Part shown: piece by piece, positions 1 to 6,199 of the stretch
Layout: every line of letters starts with the position of its first letter
Position numbering within the stretch: position 1 is the first letter of the stretch
From: an uncultured Clostridia bacterium
GTDB taxonomy: Bacteria > Bacillota_A > Clostridia > TANB77 > CAG-508
DNA length: 17,371 nt
Direction of reading: 5' to 3'
Assembly (NCBI GenBank): GCA_947629855.1
Contig: CANRFI010000024.1
Span: 1-17,371 of the forward strand
Translations under genes and position numbers: made by a program
Notes under the pieces: generated by a model
What the model was told of the DNA's origin: nothing
Database searches by the model: none
Seen by the model: only the letters and a program-made list of their open reading frames with translations

Positions 1-37
1 CATCTGTAATTTCTTTTTTTAATTCTTTGTTACTCAT
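1..37 (-). CDS. 5' end of an unidentified gene (partial)
   Basis: Only the first 12 codons are in the window, reading MSNKELKKEITD from an ATG at 37 on the minus strand. The start is supported by a GGAGG (minus strand, bases 51-47) nine bases upstream of the ATG. A plausible sigma-A promoter lies further upstream (68-95). Too little is present to name the product. If the tRNA-Phe fragment at 274-318 is an attachment site, this gene lies on the integrated-element side of it, so a phage or ICE gene such as a regulator, excisionase or integrase is conceivable, but that is inference from position only. Confidence 0.6.
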   Translation of the reverse strand, partial: MSNKELKKEITD

Positions 38-67
38 AACAATAAACCTCCATAAAATAAAATAACT

Positions 68-95
68 GTTATAGAAAATAATAAAATTTTATCAA
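68..95 (-). promoter_or_regulatory. Candidate sigma-A promoter for the leftmost gene
   Basis: On the minus strand TTGATA (95-90) and TATAAC (73-68) are separated by 16 bases, about 31 bases upstream of the ATG at 37. Three phased A-tracts (102-132) lie just upstream of the -35, where they could act like an UP element or a regulator site. The call rests on consensus match only, in very AT-rich DNA. Confidence 0.4.
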
Positions 96-101
96 TAGTA
101 A

Positions 102-132
102 ATCTAAAAACATCTAAAAAATATCTAAAAAA
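102..132. repeat. Three helically phased ATCTAAAAA direct repeats (A-tract bend)
   Basis: The nonamer ATCTAAAAA occurs at 102-110, 112-120 and 123-131, giving A-tracts at 106-110, 116-121 and 127-132. The spacing of 10-11 bases places all three on the same helix face, the classic pattern for intrinsically curved DNA or for cooperative binding of a small protein. It lies between the leftmost gene's candidate promoter and the tRNA-Phe fragment, so it may be a transcriptional UP/activator region or arm-type sites for a recombination protein. The rest of 38-273 shows no gene. Confidence 0.55.
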
Positions 133-273
133 TTTCTATAAAAAGTGTCATTTTTATACTTGTTTATTTTTAAATATTTTTGATAAATTATCTTTCAAAC
201 CACTTGAAATATAAGTAGTTTAGGTAATCTTAATTAACATTATATAATTCTAAATATCAAGTAAACTGAGAAA

Positions 274-318
274 CTGAAAATCCTCGTGTCAGTGGTTCGA
301 TTCCACTTGAAGCCACCA
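274..318 (+). repeat. 3' fragment of tRNA-Phe (probable attachment site of an integrated element)
   Basis: The segment runs from the anticodon loop CTGAAAA (274-280; anticodon GAA = Phe) through TCCTC (3' anticodon stem), the variable loop, a T-arm with perfect 5-bp stem (AGTGG 291-295 / CCACT 303-307, loop TTCGATT), the acceptor strand TGAAGCC (308-314), discriminator A and an encoded CCA (316-318). The expected 5' half (acceptor GGCTTCA, D-arm) is absent upstream, where the sequence is unrelated AT-rich DNA. The break falls at the anticodon loop, a common crossover point for tyrosine integrases. By that logic the intact tRNA-Phe and the element lie to the left and the chromosome resumes to the right. 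It is not a functional tRNA gene as it stands; degraded tRNA is the alternative. Confidence 0.8.
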
Positions 319-324
319 AAGTAG

Positions 325-353
325 AAAAATCTGTGTAAAAACTGATTTTTTTT
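325..353 (+). terminator. Rho-independent terminator after the tRNA-Phe fragment
   Basis: AAAAATC (325-331) pairs with GATTTTT (344-350), and GT/AC pairs inside it after one T-T mismatch. The hairpin runs into eight Ts (346-353). It starts seven bases after the CCA end, as expected for the original terminator of the tRNA-Phe transcript. This supports the view that the right side is the native chromosomal flank. Confidence 0.6.
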
Positions 354-367
354 GTTTTATAAAAATG

Positions 368-398
368 TTGATTTTATAAAAAATATATGATATATAAT
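368..398 (+). promoter_or_regulatory. Candidate sigma-A promoter for the serpin gene
   Basis: TTGATT (368-373) and TATAAT (393-398) are separated by 19 bases, slightly longer than ideal. A second -10-like TATGAT lies at 386-391. The -10 ends 34 bases before the serpin ATG, leaving room for the AAAGGAG ribosome binding site (419-425). The DNA is nearly pure A/T here, so chance matches are likely. Confidence 0.4.
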
Positions 399-432
399 AT
401 GTATATATATTTATAAACAAAGGAGAAAGATT

Positions 433-1734
433 ATGAAAGAGAAAAAAGAAATGAAAATATCATTAGGAACAGCAATTACTTTAGTTATAGTATTTTTAGT
501 GTTAGTAGTAGGGATGATATATATTATAATTAATGCAACTAAACAAAACAATAATAATATATCAGAAGGAAATAATATAGCAGGTAGTAATAACATAATA
601 GACGTAAATAGTATAACAGATGATAATAATAGCTTTGACATAAAATTCCTAAAATTAGAAAATAACAAGGAAAATATGATATATAGTCCACTATCCATAA
701 AATACGCATTAAAAATGTTAAATGAAGGTGCAGAAGGGAACACAAAAAAACAAATAGAAGATGTAATAGGAAATTTAAAATTAACAAAATATGATAATAT
801 AGAAAATGCATTATCACTAGCAAATGGAATATATATAAGAAATACCTTTTCAGGAAATATAAAAAAGGAATTTAAAAACAAGTTAGCTAAAAATTATAAT
901 GCTGAAATAAAATATGATTCCTTTGAAGATGCAAATAATATTAATAAGTGGATAGAAAATAAAACATTAAAAATCATAAAAGATATGTTAGATGATGATA
1001 TAGTGCAAGATCCTAATAACAAAATGCTTCTTATAAATGCACTTGCTATAGATATGGAATGGCAAGAACAATTTGATATAAATAATACTAAAGGAGAAAA
1101 ATTCAATTTAGAAGATGGCAAAGAAATGACAGCAACAATGATGAACAAAACAATAACAAGTGATAATGCATCATATTACAAAGATAATGATATTACAGCT
1201 GTAACAATGGATTTAAAAGAATATAATAATACTCAAATGGAATTTACTGCAATAATGCCAAATAATAATAAGTTATCAGAATATATAAAAACATGCACAA
1301 TGGATGGAATTGATAAAATTATAGAAAAATCAACTTTAGCATCTAAAACTAAAAATGGAATAGATGTATATATACCAAAATTTTCATTTGATTATGATTT
1401 AGAATTAAAAGACGATTTAATTAACTTAGGAATTACAGATATATTTGATATAAACTCAGCAAATCTTTCTAATATGTCAGATAGTGAACTCTATGTAAGT
1501 GAAGCACTTCATAAGGCAAATATAGATTTTACAGAAGAAGGAGTTAAAGCAGCAGCAGTTACTGTATTTGGAATAAAAAATCTTGCATTACCACTTGAAA
1601 AATCTAAACCAGAAGAAATAAGAATAGATAAGCCATTTTTATATGTTATAAAAGACAAAAATACAGGAGAAACATGGTTTGTAGGAACTGCATATGAACC
1701 AAATTCTTGGGGAAATGAAGAGGGAGATTATTAA
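433..1734 (+). CDS. Membrane-anchored serpin (serine protease inhibitor)
   Basis: This 433-residue protein is a serpin, a suicide inhibitor that traps serine or cysteine proteases through a reactive centre loop (RCL). Residues ~11-33 form one uncleaved-looking TM helix, followed by an Asn-rich linker (38-66) and the serpin fold (~67-425). Hallmarks are NMIYSPLSIKYAL (81-93) with EGAEGNTKKQI just after, the RCL hinge EEGVKAAAVT (368-377), and the C-terminal IDKPFLYVIKDKNTGE (398-413). By standard RCL spacing P1 would be Leu384 and P1' Ala385, suggesting an elastase, chymotrypsin or subtilisin-like target; P14 Val and P13 Lys are slightly atypical but the small-residue hinge is kept, so inhibition is plausible. 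The anchor predicts display outside the membrane. The ATG at 433 has AAAGGAG 7 bases upstream. The gene stands alone and converges on the ligase gene. Fold call is sure; target is inferred. Confidence 0.93.
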   Translation: MKEKKEMKISLGTAITLVIVFLVLVVGMIYIIINATKQNNNNISEGNNIAGSNNIIDVNSITDDNNSFDIKFLKLENNKENMIYSPLSIKYALKMLNEGAEGNTKKQIEDVIGNLKLTKYDNIENALSLANGIYIRNTFSGNIKKEFKNKLAKNYNAEIKYDSFEDANNINKWIENKTLKIIKDMLDDDIVQDPNNKMLLINALAIDMEWQEQFDINNTKGEKFNLEDGKEMTATMMNKTITSDNASYYKDNDITAVTMDLKEYNNTQMEFTAIMPNNNKLSEYIKTCTMDGIDKIIEKSTLASKTKNGIDVYIPKFSFDYDLELKDDLINLGITDIFDINSANLSNMSDSELYVSEALHKANIDFTEEGVKAAAVTVFGIKNLALPLEKSKPEEIRIDKPFLYVIKDKNTGETWFVGTAYEPNSWGNEEGDY

Positions 1735-1741
1735 AAAATAA

Positions 1742-1767
1742 AAAAGATAACAAATTAGTTATCTTTT
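1742..1767. terminator. Bidirectional terminator between serpin and acyl-CoA ligase genes
   Basis: A perfect 10-bp stem, AAAAGATAAC (1742-1751) with GTTATCTTTT (1758-1767), encloses a 6-base loop. It is followed by more Ts on the plus strand and, read from the minus strand, by a T-run opposite 1736-1745. The hairpin overlaps the last codons and stop of the minus-strand ligase gene (stop at 1755-1757), so it serves both converging genes. Confidence 0.8.
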
Positions 1768-3488
1768 TTTATTTCCATATTATCACCATAACGTTTAATT
1801 TTTTTAGTAGTAGTTTTTTCAAATTCTTTATCACGAATTCCAAAACTTTTGATATGTTTATAATTAGGCAATTTTTTATTAACACTTGAAACTACATCAG
1901 AAATAAGTTTCCAAATTTCTTCTTTAGTAGGAACACTACCTTTTAAATACTCTGTAATAGCTTCAATGTTAGGGTAAATTTGAGCATTAATGTAAGTTTC
2001 ATCATCATCTTCTTTTTGAATTCCTAGAACAAGGGCTTCTGATATAAGTGGATTATCATTCAAATAATACTCAACTTCTTCTGGATAAATATTCTTTCCG
2101 TTTTTTGTTACAATAACACTTTTACATCTACCAGTAATATATAAATATCCATTTTCATCTATTTTTCCTAAGTCACCAGTATGAAACCATCCATCAATAA
2201 TTGTTTTACTTGTTCTTTCTTCATCTTCATAATAACCAAGCATAACATTAGGACCTTTTACTAAAATTTCTCCAACACCTTCATTGTTTGGTTTATCTAT
2301 TTTATACTCAACATTTGGAATAGGAAGACCAGCAGCATCATCTTTTTGAAAGAAATCGGTATTTCCTGCAACTAAAGGAGAACATTCTGTTAAACCATAG
2401 CCTTGTAGAGTCATTAAATTTAAAGACTTAAAATCGGCTATAATATCAGGATTAGCACTTGCTGCTCCAACAATAAATACGCGAAGTCTACCACCAAGAG
2501 TATTTTTTACTTTTATTTTTACAATTTTCTTTAAATAAAAAGGTAAATTATAATATGGATTACCAGTTTCTTTTACATATTTTTTAGGCAATGATTTGTT
2601 CAGATTTTTGATAATATTTTTATGCACATTTTCAAGAAGTAAAGGAACACACAAAATAACAGAAGGGTGAAATTCACTGAGATTTTTGGTAATATATCGT
2701 AATCCCTCACAATGACAAATAGAAGCGCCACTATAAATAGGAAGTAAGAAACCTAATGTACATTCATAAGTGTGATGCAATGGTAAAACAGAAAAGAATA
2801 AATCACTTCTTTTTACTTTTACAATTCCATAAGTAGATAATATATTAGAGCAAATATTCCTTTGAGATAAACAAACTCCTTTTGCATTTCCTGTTGTTCC
2901 AGAAGTAAAAAGCAAAATACGTAATTCATCTGGATTAATTGTAATTTTATCAAAATCAGTGTTTCCATTTCCATAAGCAATTTTGCCACATTTTAGTGAA
3001 GAATTATAAGAATTTGTTTGTTCTTTATCAAAATATATAAAAACGGTTTCCTTATTTTTTAGTTTATCTTTATTTTTTAGAATTTCATCTAAGTTTTTAA
3101 AATCTCCTAAAATGCAGACAGATTCTGATACATTCATAAAATTGATTACATCATTTGTATGAAGCTCTTTATCAATAGGAACAACAATACCTACAATTGT
3201 TGCAGCCAAATAAGAAACACACCATTTATAAGAGTTTTTTCCAATAACGGCAATTTTTTTATTTAAAAAACCTTTTTCAATCAAATATGTGCCTAAATAA
3301 ACAACATCATTTTTAAATTGCTCATAAGTAATTGAAATGATGCTTCCATTTTCATCTTTTAATTTAAAAGCAGTTCTAGAACGATAAATGTCTGCTGAGC
3401 GATAAAGCATTTCTTTAAAATTTGTTACTTCTTCAGTTTTGTGATACTTCTTTTTTAATTGTTCGGCAATTGGAAGTTGCTTTCTCAT
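1755..3488 (-). CDS. Long-chain acyl-CoA synthetase-like AMP-binding ligase
   Basis: A 577-residue member of the adenylate-forming superfamily, closest by eye to long-chain fatty acyl-CoA synthetases, which activate a fatty acid with ATP and transfer it to CoA. Core motifs are in order: P-loop TSGTTGNAKG (195-204), LPLHHTYE (235-242), YGLTE (364-368), GWFHTGDLG (433-441), ITGR (451-454), KNGKNIYPEE (462-471), and the C-terminal acylation-lysine region KTTTKKIKR (558-566; catalytic Lys likely 563). The last motif has Lys where most homologues have Gly (TGK to TKK). The protein lacks a signal peptide and should act in the cytosol or at the inner membrane face. The start at 3488 is fixed by an AAGGAGG eight bases upstream. 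It lies 17 bases after the frameshifted membrane-protein gene and is probably cotranscribed from the promoter at 4335-4363. Substrate is uncertain; an aryl- or other acyl-activating role is possible. Confidence 0.9.
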   Translation of the reverse strand: MRKQLPIAEQLKKKYHKTEEVTNFKEMLYRSADIYRSRTAFKLKDENGSIISITYEQFKNDVVYLGTYLIEKGFLNKKIAVIGKNSYKWCVSYLAATIVGIVVPIDKELHTNDVINFMNVSESVCILGDFKNLDEILKNKDKLKNKETVFIYFDKEQTNSYNSSLKCGKIAYGNGNTDFDKITINPDELRILLFTSGTTGNAKGVCLSQRNICSNILSTYGIVKVKRSDLFFSVLPLHHTYECTLGFLLPIYSGASICHCEGLRYITKNLSEFHPSVILCVPLLLENVHKNIIKNLNKSLPKKYVKETGNPYYNLPFYLKKIVKIKVKNTLGGRLRVFIVGAASANPDIIADFKSLNLMTLQGYGLTECSPLVAGNTDFFQKDDAAGLPIPNVEYKIDKPNNEGVGEILVKGPNVMLGYYEDEERTSKTIIDGWFHTGDLGKIDENGYLYITGRCKSVIVTKNGKNIYPEEVEYYLNDNPLISEALVLGIQKEDDDETYINAQIYPNIEAITEYLKGSVPTKEEIWKLISDVVSSVNKKLPNYKHIKSFGIRDKEFEKTTTKKIKRYGDNMEIKKDN

Positions 3489-3505
3489 TTAATCCTCCTT
3501 AAAGA

Positions 3506-4307
3506 TTATTTATAACGGTAGAATACAAAGTTTGAATCTGTAGTTATTTTAAGATTTCCATCATAGATTGATTTTTCTAAATCATTTAATGGTATGTCAA
3601 TAAAAACAGTAGTTTTAAATTCTTCATCTAAATAATTAGTAATATAAATATCAAATGAAAGATTACAAGAAATTGAATCTAAATCTATATTACATCTTTT
3701 TAGAAGAGAACCATCATAAGTTATTGGAACAGATGTATCTGTAAGAGTATAATCTGTTTTTACATTCTGATTAACATAACTCAATGTAATTGGATTAGCT
3801 AGATTATTATATAAAACTGGATTATCTAAATTTGCTTCATTTTCTGATGTTATAGTAAAGTCTAAAGTATCAAGAATTTCATTTCCCTCAGGTAAATTGC
3901 TTGTTGCAAATTGATTTAGACTTTTAAAATATAATTTAGGTTCTCCAAGCTCAGGAAGTTTATTAAATTTTACATTATTAATGTATACTTTTTTAAAAGT
4001 ATTTTTTGAAGTTTTTTCTTCTTCAGATTTATTGTTAATAAAAATTGCAATATCAGTATATTGATACAAATTTTCAATAGTAAAATTACTACTAGAGCTT
4101 GTCTTATTTTTAGCATCACAACTACTAAAGAAAACGATTTTATTTATTTCGAAAACGGTTTTATCATTTTTTCCGAGCAAATGATACCGCTTCTTCTTCA
4201 AAATTAGTTTTAATAACATATTTATGCAATAACATAGTAGCTAAAATAATTACTATAATAAATAAAATAAAAGTGATTATGGTCAAAACTATTTTTTTCT
4301 TATCCAT
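3506..4307 (-). pseudogene. Membrane-anchored extracytoplasmic protein of unknown function, frameshifted
   Basis: I do not recognise the family. From the ATG at 4307 (AGGAGG just upstream) the first frame encodes a short cytoplasmic start MDKKK, a TM helix (residues ~6-30) and ...NFEEEAVSFARKK, then hits TGA at about 4251-4164 coordinates' end (near 4164). The next frame continues the protein smoothly as KNDKTVFEINKIVFFSSCD and runs ~220 residues to the stop at 3506. Removing one A from the six-A run just before that TGA (around 4167-4172) restores a single 266-residue frame, and the 802-base length (3n+1) fits a one-base insertion. The extracytoplasmic part is rich in Asn, Ser, Thr and beta-prone segments, with no recognisable catalytic motif. 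It sits upstream of the acyl-CoA ligase in the same transcription unit. The shift may be a sequencing error in a homopolymer, phase variation, or real decay. Confidence 0.7.
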
Positions 4308-4334
4308 AAACTCCTCCTTTGTTAGAATACATAT

Positions 4335-4363
4335 ATCATAGTACAAAACCCAAAGAAAATCAA
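4335..4363 (-). promoter_or_regulatory. Sigma-A promoter of the minus-strand membrane protein-ligase unit
   Basis: On the minus strand TTGATT (4363-4358) and TATGAT (4340-4335) are separated by exactly 17 bases. The start site expected near 4328 leaves about 20 bases of leader containing the AAAGGAGGAG ribosome binding site before the ATG at 4307. It diverges from the promoter at 4394-4422. Confidence 0.65.
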
Positions 4364-4393
4364 GAGAAATTTTGCATTACCACAAATTATTAA

Positions 4394-4422
4394 TTGACAA
4401 AAAAACTCATAAAAGGTAAAAT
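4394..4422 (+). promoter_or_regulatory. Sigma-A promoter of the glucosaminidase gene
   Basis: A consensus TTGACA (4394-4399), a 17-base spacer and TAAAAT (4417-4422). The start site expected near 4429 gives a very short leader carrying the AGGTGAT (4428-4434) ribosome binding site before the ATG at 4439. The TTG of this -35 is in frame with the gene and could be mistaken for a start codon; the promoter match argues that it is not one. Confidence 0.65.
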
Positions 4423-4438
4423 AATAATAGGTGATAGT

Positions 4439-5684
4439 ATGAGCGCAAAAGAAAAGGTAGAAAGAGGTCGAAAAATACATATAAAAGTCACGATAAAAGG
4501 AATAATTTCTTTTTTATCTTTTATCGTCATTTTGTTGTATATGATTATATTTTATAACTTTTATTTTGTGAAAAATAATGTTTATGCAACAGCATCAACT
4601 ATAAAAACAGAAGAAACAGTAGAAATAAGTAAGGCAAAACAAATTGACATAGATGATATTATAAGCCAAAATACAAAACAAGGGCAAAAAGAAGAATATT
4701 CAGTTGAAGAAATTGATTTAGAATACATAACAACATATAGAAACAATCAAAGTTTACCCAAAGAAACTTTACAAGTAGTACAAGAAGGTAGAAATGGAAA
4801 ACAAGAAGTAATAATAAAAAGAACATATCAAAATGGAGAATTAGTTTCAGAAGAACAAATTTCTAGTAAAATAACAAAAGCCTCTGTAAATAAAATTGTA
4901 GAAATAGGTACAGCAAATTATGTAAGTCAATATAAAGTAAAAGTAGGAGACTCTTTATCAATAACATCCGATAGATTATCTGTTAGATTTGAACCAAATG
5001 AACAGTCACAAAAAGTAGCAACATTATCAAACAAGGACAAAGTAAAGATATTAGAAATACAAGGTGACTGGTATAAAATTTCATCTTCAAGTATTATTGG
5101 ATATGTAAAAGCAGAATCAACAACATATATTGACAATACAGAAAAACAAGGAGGTAATTCATCAAGTAAAAATAAATTAGAATTAATTGCTGGATTGAGT
5201 TTTGAAATGGCATTAAATAAGCCAAGTGGATTGTCATTAGAACAGTTTAAAAAGATTCTATCTGATTCAAAAGATACTAACAAGATATTTGAAAATAATG
5301 CCCAATATTTTTATTACATTGAAAAACAATATAATATAAATGGAGTTTTTGTAGCTGCCATCCGGAATACATGAAAGTGCTTGGGGAACTTCTCAAATAG
5401 CAAGAAATAAAAACAACTTATTTGGATATGGAGCTTATGATTCTAATCCATATAATGGGGCATATAATTTTTCAACATACTCAGAATGTATTGATTTAAT
5501 TGCAAGGGTATTAGTTAAATATTATTTAAATCCAAAAGGAACTAAAATTTACGCAGGAGAAATAGCTGCTGGTACTTACTATAATGGACCAACATTTGCA
5601 GGAGTAAATACTAGATATGCTACAGACAAAAATTGGGCAAATGGAGTATATACTCATATGAAATATTTATACAATAAATTGTAA
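4439..5684 (+). pseudogene. Cell-wall N-acetylglucosaminidase (TM-G5-SH3-GH73), frameshifted
   Basis: The product would be a peptidoglycan hydrolase cutting N-acetylglucosaminyl bonds. From the ATG at 4439 the order is: cytoplasmic start, TM helix (~22-45), a G5-like domain (~87-158; SLPKETLQVVQEG, ending VNKIVEIGT), a bacterial SH3 domain (~167-231; RLSVRFEP, GDWYKI, IGYVKA), and a GH73 glucosaminidase domain from ~248. The first frame ends at TGA 5372-5374 (as AAIRNT). Skipping one base in ATCCGG (about 5361-5364) joins AAI to GIHESAWGTSQIARNKNNLF and onward to KL-stop at 5682-5684, restoring 414 residues; the 1246-base length (3n+1) fits a one-base insertion. The catalytic Glu (HESAWG, ~312) and the NNLFGYGAYD motif lie only after the shift, so the unrepaired product is inactive. 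It is monocistronic from 4394-4422. Sequencing error and genuine inactivation cannot be told apart. Confidence 0.85.
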
Positions 5685-5717
5685 AAAATTCTTGATATTT
5701 TTTACAATTTATTGTAT
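5669..5717. repeat. 21-bp perfect inverted repeat containing two ACAAT-WW-ATTGT palindromes
   Basis: Bases 5669-5689 and 5697-5717 are perfect reverse complements around a 7-base centre (TCTTGAT). Each arm carries its own 12-base dyad: ACAATAAATTGT (5671-5682) and ACAATTTATTGT (5704-5715), 33 bases centre to centre, about three helical turns. The right dyad fills the spacer of the promoter at 5692-5720 and the left dyad lies just upstream of its -35, overlapping the glucosaminidase stop codon. This geometry suggests paired operators for a dimeric regulator. In RNA it could also form a long AU hairpin, but its T-run lies inside the stem, so it is a poor intrinsic terminator. Confidence 0.65.
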
Positions 5718-5720
5718 GAT
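5692..5720 (+). promoter_or_regulatory. Sigma-A promoter of the pilin-like/CpaE-like/ireB/ruvX operon
   Basis: TTGATA (5692-5697), a 17-base spacer and TATGAT (5715-5720). Transcription would begin near 5727, giving a ~60-base leader before the ATG at 5786. An operator-like palindrome occupies the spacer and a second copy lies just upstream of the -35, so repression by steric block is the natural model. Later gene gaps through 9954 are short or negative, so this promoter probably drives the whole block. Confidence 0.7.
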
Positions 5721-5785
5721 ATAGGAGCAAGAGTGAATATAAGGAAAAATTGCCAACAATATGACTTAAGAAAGGGGCATTAATT

Positions 5786-6196
5786 ATGAAAAAAGGAATA
5801 ATAATTGTTACAACGATAATACTAATATTAGGAATATTCTTTATAGCTAGTAACGCCTATGGAGCAGAAGACAGAGCAATTGATGAAAAAACAGAAAGTA
5901 AAATTGTAGAAATAAAAGAGGATGTTGCTAGTTCATTAGAAGACTATAAAGAAAAATATGGATCTGATGCATATGGAACTGTTGCTTACATTTTAAATAT
6001 AGTTAGAATTTATAGTATACCAATAGCCTTTCTAGGAATTGCAATTGGAGCAATTCACCAATATATGATTGGTGTAAGAAAGCTAGATACATTAGAAAAA
6101 GGAATGGCTCTTATAGTAACTTGTGTAACATTATTAATTATTTGCCAAGTTTTACCGCTTGCATTTGCAGTGTTTGTAAAATTTGGAAGGGGGTAA
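5786..6196 (+). CDS. Small two-TM pilin-like (TrbC/VirB2-type) exported protein
   Basis: This 136-residue protein has an N-terminal signal-peptide-like segment (KK then hydrophobic 5-22, possible cleavage near AYGA at 24-27), a charged, probably helical stretch (28-60), and two TM helices (~65-88 and ~103-130) joined by a short basic loop (IGVRKLDTLEKG). Signal peptide plus two closely spaced helices is the layout of VirB2/TrbC and related pilin-like subunits of type IV secretion. It could also be a holin-like or generic small membrane protein. AAAGGGG lies nine bases before the ATG. It is the first gene of the operon and ends three bases before the CpaE-like gene, whose ribosome binding site it contains. 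The match is architectural, not based on a diagnostic motif. Confidence 0.55.
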   Translation: MKKGIIIVTTIILILGIFFIASNAYGAEDRAIDEKTESKIVEIKEDVASSLEDYKEKYGSDAYGTVAYILNIVRIYSIPIAFLGIAIGAIHQYMIGVRKLDTLEKGMALIVTCVTLLIICQVLPLAFAVFVKFGRG

Positions 6197-6199
6197 CAA

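Noticed and set aside
200..208. CCACTTGAA matching the tRNA-Phe T-arm/acceptor junction (second copy at 304-312 region)
   Set aside because: Only nine bases, with no further tRNA-like sequence around it; likely chance, though an integrase secondary site cannot be excluded.
411..881. Long minus-strand ORF opposite the serpin gene (and several similar ones opposite other genes)
   Set aside because: Runs antisense to a clearly recognisable serpin, has no RBS or motif, and its Phe/Ile/Leu-rich make-up is what AT-rich coding DNA gives in the complement.
4160..4175. Programmed +1 ribosomal frameshift in the membrane-protein gene
   Set aside because: The shift needed is +1 on AAA-AAA-TGA, not a classic -1 slippery heptamer, and no stimulatory structure or internal SD is evident; a one-base homopolymer change is simpler.
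4394..4438. TTG start extending the glucosaminidase upstream
   Set aside because: The TTG belongs to a consensus TTGACA -35 with a 17-base spacer to TAAAAT, lacks an RBS, and the ATG at 4439 has AGGTGAT upstream.
5733..5783. 16-codon leader-peptide ORF (GTG start, AGGAG upstream) before the pilin-like gene
   Set aside because: The predicted transcription start (~5727) would leave most of its ribosome binding site untranscribed, and the peptide has no regulatory codon run.
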